DNA of 45,010 bases from Xanthomonas sp. GTDB taxonomy: Bacteria > Pseudomonadota > Gammaproteobacteria > Xanthomonadales > Xanthomonadaceae. This document shows positions 8,136-19,944 of the stretch, in pieces. The stretch is from assembly GCA_018262705.1 (NCBI GenBank), contig JADFDQ010000015.1:1-45010 (forward strand), written 5' to 3'. Both the position numbers and the translations under genes were made by a program. The notes below the pieces were generated by a model that ran no database searches, was not told the DNA's origin, and was given only the letters and a program-made list of their open reading frames with translations. How positions within the stretch are numbered: position 1 is the stretch's first letter; each line of letters opens with the position of its first letter.

Positions 8136-8933
8136 TCAGTCGTAGCCGAGGGTGCGGATTTTTGCGCGCACCGCAGGCGTTTGCAGGTAGCGCAGGAAAC
8201 CGCGTGCGGCGGCGTTGTTGCGACCGTGGCGGAGCAGGACGGCACTTTGCACGATGGGCTTGTGCCACGCGGCCGGCACCTCCCACGACGATCCCGTCCC
8301 GCGCCCTTGCGCCTGCTTCACCAATGAGGCCGGCAGCAGGCCCAGCGGCGCCGCGCCGCTGGCAACGAATTGCGCCGCCTGACCGACGTTTTCGCCGATC
8401 ACCAGACGCGGCTGCAGTTCGTTCCAGCGGCGCAGGTATTCCAGCGTTTCCCGAGCCGCAGCGCCGTAGGGCGCCAGTTCCGGATTGGCGATCGCCAGTT
8501 TTGCGATCGCGGCCTGCCGCAGCAGCAGTTCGCCGTTCTTGGCAAGGTTCGGGTCGCGTCCCCACAGGATCAGTCGCCCGACGGCGTAATCCTGCAGCGT
8601 GCTGCCGTCGGCAAACCCTTCGTTCACCAGCAGGCGCGGTGTCGATGCGTCGGCGGCCAGCAGCGCATCGAACGGCGCGCCGTTGTGGATCTGCGCGTAG
8701 AGCTTGCCGGTGGAAGCCGAACTGATCGTGATGCGATGCCCGCTTCGGCGCCCGTACTCGGCGGCCAGCGTGCGCGCGGCTTCAGCGAAATTCGAGGCGA
8801 CCGCAATTCGTGCCGTGACCGGCGCGTGAGGTTTGGGGCTGGCTGGAGGCGTCGCCGACAGCGCAGGTGCAGCTGCAAGCAGCCACGTTGCAGCCATCGT
8901 CGTGAATCGAGCCAGCCAACCGTTGCGCGCCAT
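8136..8933 (-). CDS. modA: Molybdate ABC transporter substrate-binding protein ModA
   Basis: A 265-residue periplasmic binding protein. The chosen ATG is preceded by AAGGGA at a 9-base spacing and gives a clean signal peptide, MARNGWLARFTTMAATWLL followed by AAAPALSA. An alternative ATG at 8960 would add nine residues with a poorer ribosome site. The mature protein shows ModA hallmarks: VASNFAEAARTLAAEYGRR, the oxyanion-binding SSASTGKLYAQI, GAPFDALLAADAS, and YAVGRLILWGR. It captures molybdate for ModBC. It is the first gene of the operon and diverges from ffh across a 202-base gap holding two copies of a 21-base repeat. Confidence 0.92.
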   Translation of the reverse strand: MARNGWLARFTTMAATWLLAAAPALSATPPASPKPHAPVTARIAVASNFAEAARTLAAEYGRRSGHRITISSASTGKLYAQIHNGAPFDALLAADASTPRLLVNEGFADGSTLQDYAVGRLILWGRDPNLAKNGELLLRQAAIAKLAIANPELAPYGAAARETLEYLRRWNELQPRLVIGENVGQAAQFVASGAAPLGLLPASLVKQAQGRGTGSSWEVPAAWHKPIVQSAVLLRHGRNNAAARGFLRYLQTPAVRAKIRTLGYD

Positions 8934-9005
8934 CCGGAGTCGTCCCTTTGCTTTGTTCATCCAAATCCAGTCAAGGCAATGCTGATCGAGTCGGCGTTGC
9001 CGCGC

Positions 9006-9026
9006 GCCATGGGTGGCGCGCCCGCA
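9006..9026 (+). repeat. 21-base direct repeat copy 1 (hairpin-forming)
   Basis: First of two near-identical 21-base copies (one mismatch; second at 9072-9092) between modA and ffh. In this copy the flank supplies an inverted repeat: GCGCGCC (9002-9008), loop ATGGGT, GGCGCGC (9015-9021), a 7-bp GC stem. No T tract follows on either strand. Confidence 0.7.
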
Positions 9027-9071
9027 GATCAAGCACGCAAACGCTTGCCACTTCACCAAGTCTAGCGGCTT

Positions 9072-9092
9072 GCCGTGGGTGGCGCGCCCGCA
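9072..9092 (+). repeat. 21-base direct repeat copy 2
   Basis: Second copy, ending just 5 bases before the -10 region of the ffh promoter. It differs from copy 1 by a single base (GCCG instead of GCCA at its start) but lacks the left stem arm, so it cannot form the same hairpin. The 66-base repeat period suggests a local duplication of a dispersed element. Confidence 0.65.
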
Positions 9093-9097
9093 CCTTA

Positions 9098-9103
9098 TAT
9101 AAT
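9098..9103 (+). promoter_or_regulatory. Putative -10 element of the ffh promoter
   Basis: An exact TATAAT in a GC-rich background, 33 bases before the ffh GTG start. A matching -35 at 17 bases is not clear (TTGCCG at 9070-9075 gives a spacing of 22), so the call rests mainly on the -10. The expected leader would be about 25 bases with no obvious Shine-Dalgarno sequence. Confidence 0.5.
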
Positions 9104-9135
9104 CCGTAAATCCCGTCACAAACCGGCCATCCCAC

Positions 9136-10503
9136 GTGTTCGAATCCCTCACCCAGCGCCTGTCCGGCACCGTCGACCGTCTGCGCGGCCGCGGCCGTCT
9201 GACCGAATCCAATATCAGCGAGGCCGTGCGCGAGGTGCGCATCGCCCTGCTCGAAGCCGACGTCGCGCTGCCGGTGGTGCAGGCGCTGGTTCAGCGCATC
9301 AAGGTGCGCGCGGTGGGGCAGGAGGTGATGCGTTCGCTCACCCCCGGCCAGGTGTTGGTGCGAATCGTGCGCGACGAACTGGCGGCGGTGATGGGGTCGC
9401 AAGCCAGCGACCTCAATCTCAACGTGCCGGCCCCGGCCGTCATTTTGATGGCCGGCCTGCAGGGTGCGGGCAAGACCACCACGGTGGCCAAGCTCGCCAA
9501 GCACCTGAAGGACAAGCGCAAGAAAAAGGTGATGGTGGTCAGCGCCGACGTCTATCGACCGGCCGCCATTGAGCAGCTGCAGACGTTGGCCGATCAGGTC
9601 GGCGTGAGCTTCTTCCCGTCCGAGCCGTCGCAAAAACCGGAGGCCATCGTCAAGGAGGCGATTGAAGATGCGCGCAAGTCGTTTGCCGACGTGCTGATCG
9701 TCGATACCGCCGGCCGCACCTCGATCGACGACGTCATGATGGCCGAGATCAAAGCCCTGCACGCCGCCGTGCATCCGGTCGAGACCCTGTTCGTGGTCGA
9801 CTCGATGACCGGCCAGGACGCTGCGGTGACCGCCAAACACTTTGGCGAAGCGCTGCCGCTGACCGGCGTGGTGCTGACCAAGACCGACGGCGACGCCCGC
9901 GGCGGCGCGGCATTGTCGGTGCGCTACATCACCGGCAAGCCGATCAAGTTCGTCGGCGTGGGCGAAAAGCCTGACGGCCTCGACGTGTTCCACCCCGACC
10001 GCGCGGCCGGCCGCATTCTCGACATGGGCGACGTGCTGTCGCTGGTCGAACAAGTGGAATCGCAGGTCGATCAGGACAAGGCGAAGAAGCTGGCCGAGAA
10101 AGTCGCCAAGGGCAAGAAATTCGACCTCAACGACATGCGCGATCAACTCGAACAGATGCAGAACATGGGCGGTCTGCACGGACTGATGGACAAGCTGCCG
10201 GGCGTCGGCCAGCTGCCGGATGCGGTCAAGCAGCAGGTCACCGGCAAGGAAGTGCCGCGCATGATCGCCATCATCAATTCGATGACGAAGAAAGAGCGCC
10301 GCAACCCCGATCTGCTCAACGGCTCGCGCCGCGCCCGCATCGCCCGTGGCTCCGGCCTGACCCCGGCCGACATCAACAAGCTGATGAAGCAGTACCAACA
10401 GATGGAAAAAATGATGGGCAAGCTCGGGCGCGGCGGCATGAAGGGCATGATGCGTGGCTTGTCCGGGATGATGGGCGGGCGCGCCGGCATGCCGTTCCAC
10501 TGA
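9136..10503 (+). CDS. ffh: Signal recognition particle GTPase Ffh
   Basis: A 455-residue SRP54 homologue that binds 4.5S RNA and signal sequences of nascent membrane proteins and docks with FtsY. It has the N-domain helical bundle (FESLTQRLSGTVDRLRG onward), the G domain with GLQGAGKTT (about residues 107-115), DTAGR and TKTDGDARGG, and the methionine-rich C-terminal M domain. The M domain includes GSRRARIARGSG and a final Met/Gly-rich tail. GTG is the only start in frame that gives the full N-terminus; no strong ribosome site precedes it. Length is normal and all GTPase motifs are intact. The 4.5S RNA gene was not seen nearby. Confidence 0.97.
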   Translation: MFESLTQRLSGTVDRLRGRGRLTESNISEAVREVRIALLEADVALPVVQALVQRIKVRAVGQEVMRSLTPGQVLVRIVRDELAAVMGSQASDLNLNVPAPAVILMAGLQGAGKTTTVAKLAKHLKDKRKKKVMVVSADVYRPAAIEQLQTLADQVGVSFFPSEPSQKPEAIVKEAIEDARKSFADVLIVDTAGRTSIDDVMMAEIKALHAAVHPVETLFVVDSMTGQDAAVTAKHFGEALPLTGVVLTKTDGDARGGAALSVRYITGKPIKFVGVGEKPDGLDVFHPDRAAGRILDMGDVLSLVEQVESQVDQDKAKKLAEKVAKGKKFDLNDMRDQLEQMQNMGGLHGLMDKLPGVGQLPDAVKQQVTGKEVPRMIAIINSMTKKERRNPDLLNGSRRARIARGSGLTPADINKLMKQYQQMEKMMGKLGRGGMKGMMRGLSGMMGGRAGMPFH

Positions 10504-10510
10504 GACGCGG

Positions 10511-11344
10511 ATGGACGCGGCCGCGCAGACGGATCTGGCGCAGCGCTTCAAAGCGCTGCATCACGCGCGGTGTCCGCTGCTGATTGCCAATGCCTGGGAT
10601 GCCGGCAGTGCGGCGATGCTGGCCGGACTCGGCTTTCCTGCCATCGCCACCACCAGCGGCGGCGTGGCGTGGTCGCTGGGCCATGCCGATGGCGAAGCGC
10701 TGCCGCTGGCGGAATTGCTGGCAGCGGTGCGGCGCATGGTGCGCGTGCTCGACCTGCCATTGACTGTGGACTTCGAAGCGGGTTTCGGTGCAACACCGGT
10801 GCAGGTGGAAGAAAGCGTGCGTGCGCTGCTGGAAACGGGCGCGGTCGGTTTGAATCTGGAAGACGGCATTCGTCACGAAATCCTGCGCCCGGTCGAAGAC
10901 GCCGCAGCGCGGATCGCGGCGGCGCGGCGCGCGGCGCAGGCAGTCGGCGTGCCGGCTTTCATCAATGCGCGCGTGGACTGCTGGATGGTCGGCGGAGCCG
11001 ACGCCGATGCGCTGTTTGCAGCAGGCGTGCGGCGGGCGCGGGCTTACCTCGATGCCGGCGCCGACGGCATCTATCCGATTGCGCTGTCGGATCCGGAGGC
11101 GATCCGCTGTTTCTGCGCGGAGATTCCCGCGCCGGTGAATATCGGCGCGCGCGCCGGTTTGCCTAGCCTGGCGAAGTTGGGGGAACTGGGCGTGGCCCGC
11201 GTCACCACCGCGACGCGGCTGTCGATGATTGCGCTGTCGGCCGCCCGCGACGCTGCCGCCGCGCTGCGCGACGGTGGGCATTTCGACGGCCTTGACGCAG
11301 CCTTTGACTACGAAGATTTACAAAGGTTGTTCCCGAATCATTGA
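10511..11344 (+). CDS. PEP mutase / isocitrate lyase superfamily enzyme
   Basis: A 277-residue cytoplasmic (beta/alpha)8-barrel protein of the isocitrate lyase/phosphonomutase superfamily. It starts 7 bases after ffh. Recognisable parts are LLIANAWDAGSAAML (residues about 21-35), TTSGGVAWSLG, the metal-binding VDFEAGFG in place of the usual DxDxGYG, GAVGLNLEDG, and INARVDCW. The KKCGH catalytic loop of true isocitrate lyase is absent, so it is not a glyoxylate-cycle enzyme. Members of this subgroup cleave or form C-C or P-C bonds of small alpha-oxo acids, such as oxaloacetate decarboxylation or methylisocitrate-like lyase reactions. The exact substrate cannot be read from sequence. The AhpD-like gene follows closely and may be co-transcribed. 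Confidence 0.85.
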   Translation: MDAAAQTDLAQRFKALHHARCPLLIANAWDAGSAAMLAGLGFPAIATTSGGVAWSLGHADGEALPLAELLAAVRRMVRVLDLPLTVDFEAGFGATPVQVEESVRALLETGAVGLNLEDGIRHEILRPVEDAAARIAAARRAAQAVGVPAFINARVDCWMVGGADADALFAAGVRRARAYLDAGADGIYPIALSDPEAIRCFCAEIPAPVNIGARAGLPSLAKLGELGVARVTTATRLSMIALSAARDAAAALRDGGHFDGLDAAFDYEDLQRLFPNH

Positions 11345-11366
11345 AATCCCCCACTGGAGATCTGTC

Positions 11367-11834
11367 ATGGAACAACGTCTGAGCTATCAAACCGCCTCGC
11401 CGGAAGCCTTCAAAGCCATGCTTCACGTCGAGCATGCGGTTCACAAGAGCGGGCTGGAAGAATCGCTGCTGGAACTGGTCAAATCGCGCGCGTCGCAGAT
11501 CAACGGCTGCGCCTGGTGCCTCGACATGCACAGCAAGGACGCCCGCGCTCAGGGCGAAACCGAACAGCGCCTGTACCTGCTGCCGGTCTGGCGCGAAGCG
11601 CCCTGCTACAGCGAGCGCGAGCGCGCGGCGCTGGGCTGGACCGAAGCGGTGACCACGCTGGCCGGGCACAAAGTTCCGGACGACGTTTATGCCCAGGCGC
11701 GCCAGCATTTCGACGAAAAGGCGCTGGTGGATCTGACCCTGGCGGTCATCGCCATCAATGGCTGGAACCGGATGAACGTCGCCTTCCGCACCAAGGTCGG
11801 CGACTACGTCAGCCCACACGCGAAGAAGGACTGA
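11367..11834 (+). CDS. AhpD-like / carboxymuconolactone decarboxylase family protein
   Basis: A 155-residue all-helical protein of the CMD/AhpD family. The redox motif NGCAWCLDMHSKDA places Cys48 and Cys51 with His55 and an upstream Glu36, the ExnCxxCxxxH arrangement of AhpD-type alkylhydroperoxidases. The C-terminal half (LVDLTLAVIAINGWNRMNVA) is also typical. ATG at 11367 is preceded by TGGAGA and gives the standard N-terminus. It is probably cytoplasmic with disulfide reductase or peroxidase activity; whether it is a real peroxidase partner is unknown. It lies 22 bases after the PEP mutase-like gene and 9 bases before the diguanylate cyclase. Confidence 0.88.
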   Translation: MEQRLSYQTASPEAFKAMLHVEHAVHKSGLEESLLELVKSRASQINGCAWCLDMHSKDARAQGETEQRLYLLPVWREAPCYSERERAALGWTEAVTTLAGHKVPDDVYAQARQHFDEKALVDLTLAVIAINGWNRMNVAFRTKVGDYVSPHAKKD

Positions 11835-11843
11835 GGCGCCGTC

Positions 11844-13223
11844 GTGGACGCGAATGCGGCATCGAACGGCATTCGCTTCCACGCCGGCGTCTGTCGTGGC
11901 TTCGTCGCCTTTTCCGGCGTCGTGGGCTGGGTTGGGCTGGCCGTGGGGCTATGCATGCTGGCCACCTGGATCCTGGATGCGGGCCCGCTGCGCGTCTTGA
12001 TGCAAGCGCAGGTGGGGATGCACGCGGCTTCGGCTCTTGGATGTCTCGCCGTCAGCGCGGCTTTGTTGTTGAAACAACGGCCCGCGGCCGCCGGCGTGTT
12101 TTCAGCGGTTGCGCTGGGTTTGGGTGGCATGGATCTGTGGTCGAACTTGTCGATGTCGCACGCCGCGCAAACGCATTGGCTCGATCTGGCGTTTCCTGGG
12201 TTGCCGGGCCGTCCCTCGGCGCGGATGTCGGGGATGGCGGCCGTTGCTTACGTGTTTCTGGGCATGGTTGGAATGCTGGTTGCGAGCAAGCGGATGCTGT
12301 GGTTGCGTGAAGCCTGTGCTCTGGGCGTCATCGCCATTGCGCTTGCATCCGTGGCATCTTTTGGCCAGGTTCTTGCGGAAAACAGTTTCGATTTGTTGCA
12401 TAAGCTGCCGGGGATGACGGCAGCGGTGCAATTGCTGCTTGTTCTGGGCTGGATGTCTTCGGTGCCGACCACCGGGTTGACCCAGGTGGCGGTCACCGAC
12501 AGCCTCGGCGGTGCCTTTGCCAGGCGGCTGATTCTGCCGTCGCTGCTGCTCCCGGCGCTGCTCACGTTTGCGCTGCGGATCGGGCGCGAATGGCTTGGCA
12601 TGACGGAGTCAACTGCGCTTGCCCTGGCCTCTGTGGCTGCAGGTGGCGCGGTGGCGACCATGGTCGTCTGGGTGGCGTTCCTGCTTGATCGGGTGGAGCG
12701 CCAGCGGCGCATGGAGCGCGACCTGCGCGCCGATGCCAACACTGACGGACTGACCGGTCTGGCCAACCGACGTGCGTTCGATGTCGCGCTGCTGCAGTCG
12801 GATCGGCGTTCCGGCGAATTTGCCGTACTGATCCTCGATCTGGATCGGTTCAAGAATTACAACGACGAGTTCGGCCATCTTGCCGGCGATGACGTTTTGC
12901 GTGAAACCGGCCGGCTGCTGCGCACGGCGGTTCGCGAGCAGGATCTGGTGGCCCGCTACGGCGGCGAGGAGTTCGTCGTGCTGTTGCTGCAGGGCGGCGC
13001 AGAGCAGGCACAGCGCGTGGGACAGCGCATCCTCGAAGCATTTCGTGCGCACGTCTGGCCGCATCGCGCCCTGACCGTCAGCATCGGTGCGGCGGTCGCG
13101 CTGCCGGACGAATCTGCACAAGCGCTGCTGCGGCGCGCCGACGCGGCGCTGTACCGTAGCAAAGAAGCGGGGCGGGATTGCCTGAGCCTGGCTGCCGAAT
13201 CCGGCCAGACGCCAGCGCTGTGA
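11844..13223 (+). CDS. Membrane diguanylate cyclase (GGDEF domain)
   Basis: A 459-residue protein with an N-terminal membrane region of about eight hydrophobic segments (roughly residues 20-285) and a C-terminal GGDEF domain. The domain begins DANTDGLTGLANRRAFD and contains DLDRFKNYNDEFGHLAGDDVL. The active-site motif is GGEEF (about residues 373-377), an accepted variant, and RxxD (REQD) stands five residues before it, so a product-inhibition I-site is present. It is expected to make c-di-GMP in response to an unknown signal sensed by the membrane region. No PAS, CHASE or periplasmic sensor domain is evident. GTG start; the gene closely follows the AhpD-like gene. Confidence 0.92.
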   Translation: MDANAASNGIRFHAGVCRGFVAFSGVVGWVGLAVGLCMLATWILDAGPLRVLMQAQVGMHAASALGCLAVSAALLLKQRPAAAGVFSAVALGLGGMDLWSNLSMSHAAQTHWLDLAFPGLPGRPSARMSGMAAVAYVFLGMVGMLVASKRMLWLREACALGVIAIALASVASFGQVLAENSFDLLHKLPGMTAAVQLLLVLGWMSSVPTTGLTQVAVTDSLGGAFARRLILPSLLLPALLTFALRIGREWLGMTESTALALASVAAGGAVATMVVWVAFLLDRVERQRRMERDLRADANTDGLTGLANRRAFDVALLQSDRRSGEFAVLILDLDRFKNYNDEFGHLAGDDVLRETGRLLRTAVREQDLVARYGGEEFVVLLLQGGAEQAQRVGQRILEAFRAHVWPHRALTVSIGAAVALPDESAQALLRRADAALYRSKEAGRDCLSLAAESGQTPAL

Positions 13224-13278
13224 TCGAACGCGGGACTTTCTGATCCTGCGGTCTGCTCCGGCGGACGCCGCTTGCCGT

Positions 13279-14997
<1,719 letters not shown>

Positions 14998-15040
14998 AAA
15001 CGATCTGCGTCAAAAACGCTCCAACTAGAGATCCGGGCAC

Positions 15041-17189
<2,149 letters not shown>

Positions 17190-17203
17190 AGAGGCACGCA
17201 CGG

Positions 17204-17578
17204 ATGAAGTCCGTCGCCGTGCTCGTGCTTGGGCTGTTGCTGCTGCTGGCGGCGCTGCAGTACAAGCTGTGGTATGGCAGCGGCGGCCAAGATGAAGTGG
17301 CCGCGCTGCGTGCGCAGGTGGCCAATCAGGAAGCGCAGAACCGCGCGCTGCAGGCCCGCAACGATGCGCTGGCGGCGGAAGTTGCCGATCTGAAATCCGG
17401 CGGCGCCGCGGTGGAAGAGCGCGCGCGCAGCGAGCTGGGCCTGGTCAAGCCGGGCGAGACGTTCTATCGGGTGATCGATCGCGAATCCGGTCAATCGGCG
17501 GCTGGCGCAACCGCTGCAGCGGGCGAACCGGCTGCTGCCAGCGGTCCTCCACCGACCACGGGCGCCACCGCGCCGTGA
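17204..17578 (+). CDS. ftsB: Cell division protein FtsB
   Basis: A 124-residue bitopic inner membrane protein. The short cytoplasmic N-terminus is followed by one membrane helix (about residues 4-20, VAVLVLGLLLLLAALQY), then the WYGSGG turn and a periplasmic coiled coil (about 28-65, VAALRAQVANQEAQNRAL). The conserved LVKPGETFYRVI follows. This is the FtsB pattern; FtsB forms the FtsQLB complex that activates septal peptidoglycan synthesis. The last 30 residues are Ala/Gly/Pro/Thr-rich and longer than in E. coli. The stop overlaps the ispD GTG start (GTGA), the usual coupling in this cluster. Confidence 0.93.
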   Translation: MKSVAVLVLGLLLLLAALQYKLWYGSGGQDEVAALRAQVANQEAQNRALQARNDALAAEVADLKSGGAAVEERARSELGLVKPGETFYRVIDRESGQSAAGATAAAGEPAAASGPPPTTGATAP

Positions 17579-18258
17579 GCTGGGCGCTGGTGCCGGCGGC
17601 GGGCAGCGGGCGTCGGTTCGGCGGCGAGATTCCGAAGCAGTACCTGCAGATCGCCGGGCGCACGCTGCTTGAACACGCGTTGACCGCGCTGCTTGCGCAT
17701 CCGGACGTGGACGGCGTCGTGGTCGCGTTGGCTGAAGACGACCCGCGCTGGCCGGGCTGGACCCAGCTGTGCGGCAAGCCGGTGCTGGCTTGCATTGGCG
17801 GCGCCGAGCGCGCCGATTCGGTACTGGCCACGCTGCGCGCGCTGCCGCACACTGTGGCTGCGGACGCGCTGGTGCTGGTGCACGATGCGGCGCGCCCGAA
17901 CTTGCGCCGTGAAGATATCGACAAATTACTTGCCGCGGCGCAGATAAATCCGGACGGCGCCATCCTCGCCGCACCGGTGCGCGACACCCTCAAGCGCGAG
18001 GCGGAAGGAAGGATTGATGCCACCGTGCCGCGTAAGCAGCTGTGGCGCGCGCTGACCCCGCAGGCGTTCCGCCGCAGTCTGCTGCGGGACGCATTGGAAC
18101 GGGCGCGCGCGGACGGCGTGCAGGCGACCGACGAGGCGATGGCGGTCGAGCGGCTCGGCCACTATCCGACGTTGGTCGAAGGCAGCGAGGACAACCTCAA
18201 GGTGACAACGCCGGCGGACCTGGCACTGGCGGAGTTTTTGCTGACGAGGATCCCGTAG
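17575..18258 (+). CDS. ispD: 2-C-methyl-D-erythritol 4-phosphate cytidylyltransferase IspD
   Basis: A 227-residue enzyme of the non-mevalonate isoprenoid pathway that transfers CMP to methylerythritol phosphate. The nucleotide-binding start [19 protein letters not shown] is diagnostic, followed by [11 protein letters not shown] and the C-terminal [12 protein letters not shown] and [17 protein letters not shown] start overlaps the ftsB stop. Its TAG stop lies inside the first four bases (GTAG) of a perfect 25-bp inverted repeat, so a mobile REP-like element has apparently landed at or defined the end of the gene. The C-terminus LLTRIP may be slightly altered by it. Confidence 0.96.
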   Translation: MSWALVPAAGSGRRFGGEIPKQYLQIAGRTLLEHALTALLAHPDVDGVVVALAEDDPRWPGWTQLCGKPVLACIGGAERADSVLATLRALPHTVAADALVLVHDAARPNLRREDIDKLLAAAQINPDGAILAAPVRDTLKREAEGRIDATVPRKQLWRALTPQAFRRSLLRDALERARADGVQATDEAMAVERLGHYPTLVEGSEDNLKVTTPADLALAEFLLTRIP

Positions 18259-18319
18259 GAGCGCACCGCAGGGGCGCGATGATGTTGTCGAGGTTCGCGC
18301 CCCTGCGGTGCGCTCCTAC
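18255..18319. repeat. REP-like GTAG-headed perfect inverted repeat
   Basis: Two perfect 25-base arms (18255-18279 and 18295-18319) flank a 15-base loop. The left arm begins GTAGGAGCGCACCGCAGG and the right arm ends CGCTCCTAC. GTAG-headed palindromes of this kind are the REP/BIME units mobilised by RAYT transposases and are common in Xanthomonads and Pseudomonads. The first bases contain the ispD stop codon. The hairpin could also act as an mRNA stability element or block between ispD and ispF. No second copy was seen in the window. Confidence 0.9.
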
Positions 18320-18343
18320 AAGAGCAGAATGGAAGGCGGGTGT

Positions 18344-18823
18344 ATGCAATTTCGAATCGGTCAGGGCTTCGACGTTCACGCGTTCGGCGATGGCGATCAC
18401 GTCATGCTGGGCGGCGTGCGGATCGCGCACGGGCACGGCGTTGTCGCCCACAGCGACGGCGACGTGGTGCTGCATGCGCTGTGCGATGCGCTGCTCGGGG
18501 CGCTGGCGCTGGGTGACATCGGCCAGCATTTCCCGCCCTCCGATCCGCGCTGGAAGGACGCAGACAGCCGTGCGTTTCTGCGACACTGTCATGCCCTGAC
18601 CCGCGAGCGCGGCTGGCGGGTGGGCAATTGCGACGTCACAGTCATCTGCGAGGCGCCGAAGGTCGGTCCGCACATCATGGCGATCCGGGAAATTATTGCC
18701 GCCGATCTCGGTATCGACGCGGATGCGGTGAGCGTGAAGGCGACCACCAGCGAGAAACTGGGTTTCACCGGTCGCAGCGAGGGCATCGCCGCGCAGGCGG
18801 TGTGCCTGCTGGAACGGGCGTGA
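18344..18823 (+). CDS. ispF: 2-C-methyl-D-erythritol 2,4-cyclodiphosphate synthase IspF
   Basis: A 159-residue trimeric zinc enzyme that cyclises CDP-methylerythritol phosphate, the step after IspE. Metal ligands are in GQGFDVHAF (Asp8/His10-type pair) and the later His in [19 protein letters not shown]. The [19 protein letters not shown] loop and the C-terminal [19 protein letters not shown] are typical. The chosen ATG matches the family N-terminus [12 protein letters not shown]; an upstream in-frame ATG at 18329 would add five residues. The stop overlaps the truD GTG start. Confidence 0.97.
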   Translation: MQFRIGQGFDVHAFGDGDHVMLGGVRIAHGHGVVAHSDGDVVLHALCDALLGALALGDIGQHFPPSDPRWKDADSRAFLRHCHALTRERGWRVGNCDVTVICEAPKVGPHIMAIREIIAADLGIDADAVSVKATTSEKLGFTGRSEGIAAQAVCLLERA

Positions 18824-19878
18824 GCGGTCAGGAACTTCCGCGCGCCCACGGCGCGCCGGTGCTTTCGGCGGCGATTCGTGCTCGGGATGAAGATTTCTTT
18901 GTCGAAGAACTGCCAAGTTTCGAAGCCAGCGGCGCCGGCGAGCATCTGCTGTTGACGGTGGAAAAGCGCGGAACGAACACGGCGTTTGCTGCCAAGACCA
19001 TCGCACAGTGGGCCGGTGTGCCCGAATCGGCAATCGGCTATGCCGGGTTGAAGGACCGCCACGCCGTCACGCGGCAGCGCTTCAGCGTCTGGTTGCCGAA
19101 AAAGATCGCCCCGGAACTTGAGGCGTTGCAATCGAACGAACTGCGCGTGCTCGACCACGCTTGGCACGCGCGCAAACTTCCCCGCGGCGCGCTGGCCGGC
19201 AACCGCTTCGTGCTGGCATTGCGCGAGGTCGAAGGCGACCGGGCGCAGATCGAAGCGCGGCTGCAGGCCATGACCACGCGCGGGGTGCCCAATTATTTCG
19301 GCGAACAGCGCTTCGGCTTCGATGGCGGCAATCTGCGCAAAGCGGTGGCGATGTTCGCCGGACGCTGGGTGCGGCGCGAGGAGCGCAGCCTGCTGCTGTC
19401 GGCGGCGCGTTCGGAACTGTTCAACCGCGTGCTTGACGCGCGCGTCGAGGCCGGCAATTGGGATGCCGCGCTGGATGGCGAGGTGTGGATGCTGGACGGC
19501 AGCCGCAGCGTGTTCGGGCCAGAAGCGTTCACGCCGGAATTGCAGGCGCGGCTGGCAGCGTTCGATATCCATCCGACCGGGCCGCTGTGGGGGCAGGGCG
19601 AACTGCGCAGCGCGGATGCTGCGCGGGAAGTCGAGCTGGATGCCATGCAGGGCGATACCGCCAACCGCTTGCGCAATGGCTTGGAAGCCGCGGGTCTGAA
19701 GCAGGAGCGGCGCGCGCTGCGTCTGAAGCCGCAGGATCTGCGCTGGCGCTGGCTGGATGACACCGCGCTGGAAATTGCGTTCGCGCTGCCGCTCGGTGCG
19801 TATGCCACGACGGTGCTGCGCGAGCTGGGTGCGGTCCGCGATGCCGCCGACAAAAAAATCGGGGCTCCCGGCGACTGA
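18820..19878 (+). CDS. truD: tRNA pseudouridine(13) synthase TruD
   Basis: A 352-residue pseudouridine synthase of the TruD family, modifying U13 of tRNA-Glu. The N-terminal [12 protein letters not shown], the catalytic segment [18 protein letters not shown] with Asp79, and [18 protein letters not shown] are diagnostic. The GTG start overlaps the ispF stop. Its final 27 bases contain the poly-A run and left stem arm that, read on the other strand, form the terminator of the convergent nor operon. In many gammaproteobacteria truD is followed directly by surE; here about 3.7 kb intervene, including the nor genes. Confidence 0.95.
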   Translation: MSGQELPRAHGAPVLSAAIRARDEDFFVEELPSFEASGAGEHLLLTVEKRGTNTAFAAKTIAQWAGVPESAIGYAGLKDRHAVTRQRFSVWLPKKIAPELEALQSNELRVLDHAWHARKLPRGALAGNRFVLALREVEGDRAQIEARLQAMTTRGVPNYFGEQRFGFDGGNLRKAVAMFAGRWVRREERSLLLSAARSELFNRVLDARVEAGNWDAALDGEVWMLDGSRSVFGPEAFTPELQARLAAFDIHPTGPLWGQGELRSADAAREVELDAMQGDTANRLRNGLEAAGLKQERRALRLKPQDLRWRWLDDTALEIAFALPLGAYATTVLRELGAVRDAADKKIGAPGD

Positions 19879-19894
19879 TAACGCTGGGAGCCCC
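19852..19894 (-). terminator. Rho-independent terminator of the nor operon
   Basis: Read on the minus strand, GGGGCTCCC (19894 down to 19886), a 16-base loop, then GGGAGCCCC (19869 down to 19861), followed by GA and seven consecutive T. This is a strong intrinsic terminator placed 50 bases beyond the norB stop and overlapping the 3' end of truD. Confidence 0.9.
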
Positions 19895-19944
19895 GGCAAA
19901 TCAGGACGGCAGCGGAAGCTGATTCGCTTCCGCCGATGCGACGC

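Noticed and set aside
10511-11344. True isocitrate lyase.
   Set aside because: Too short and lacking the KKCGH catalytic loop.
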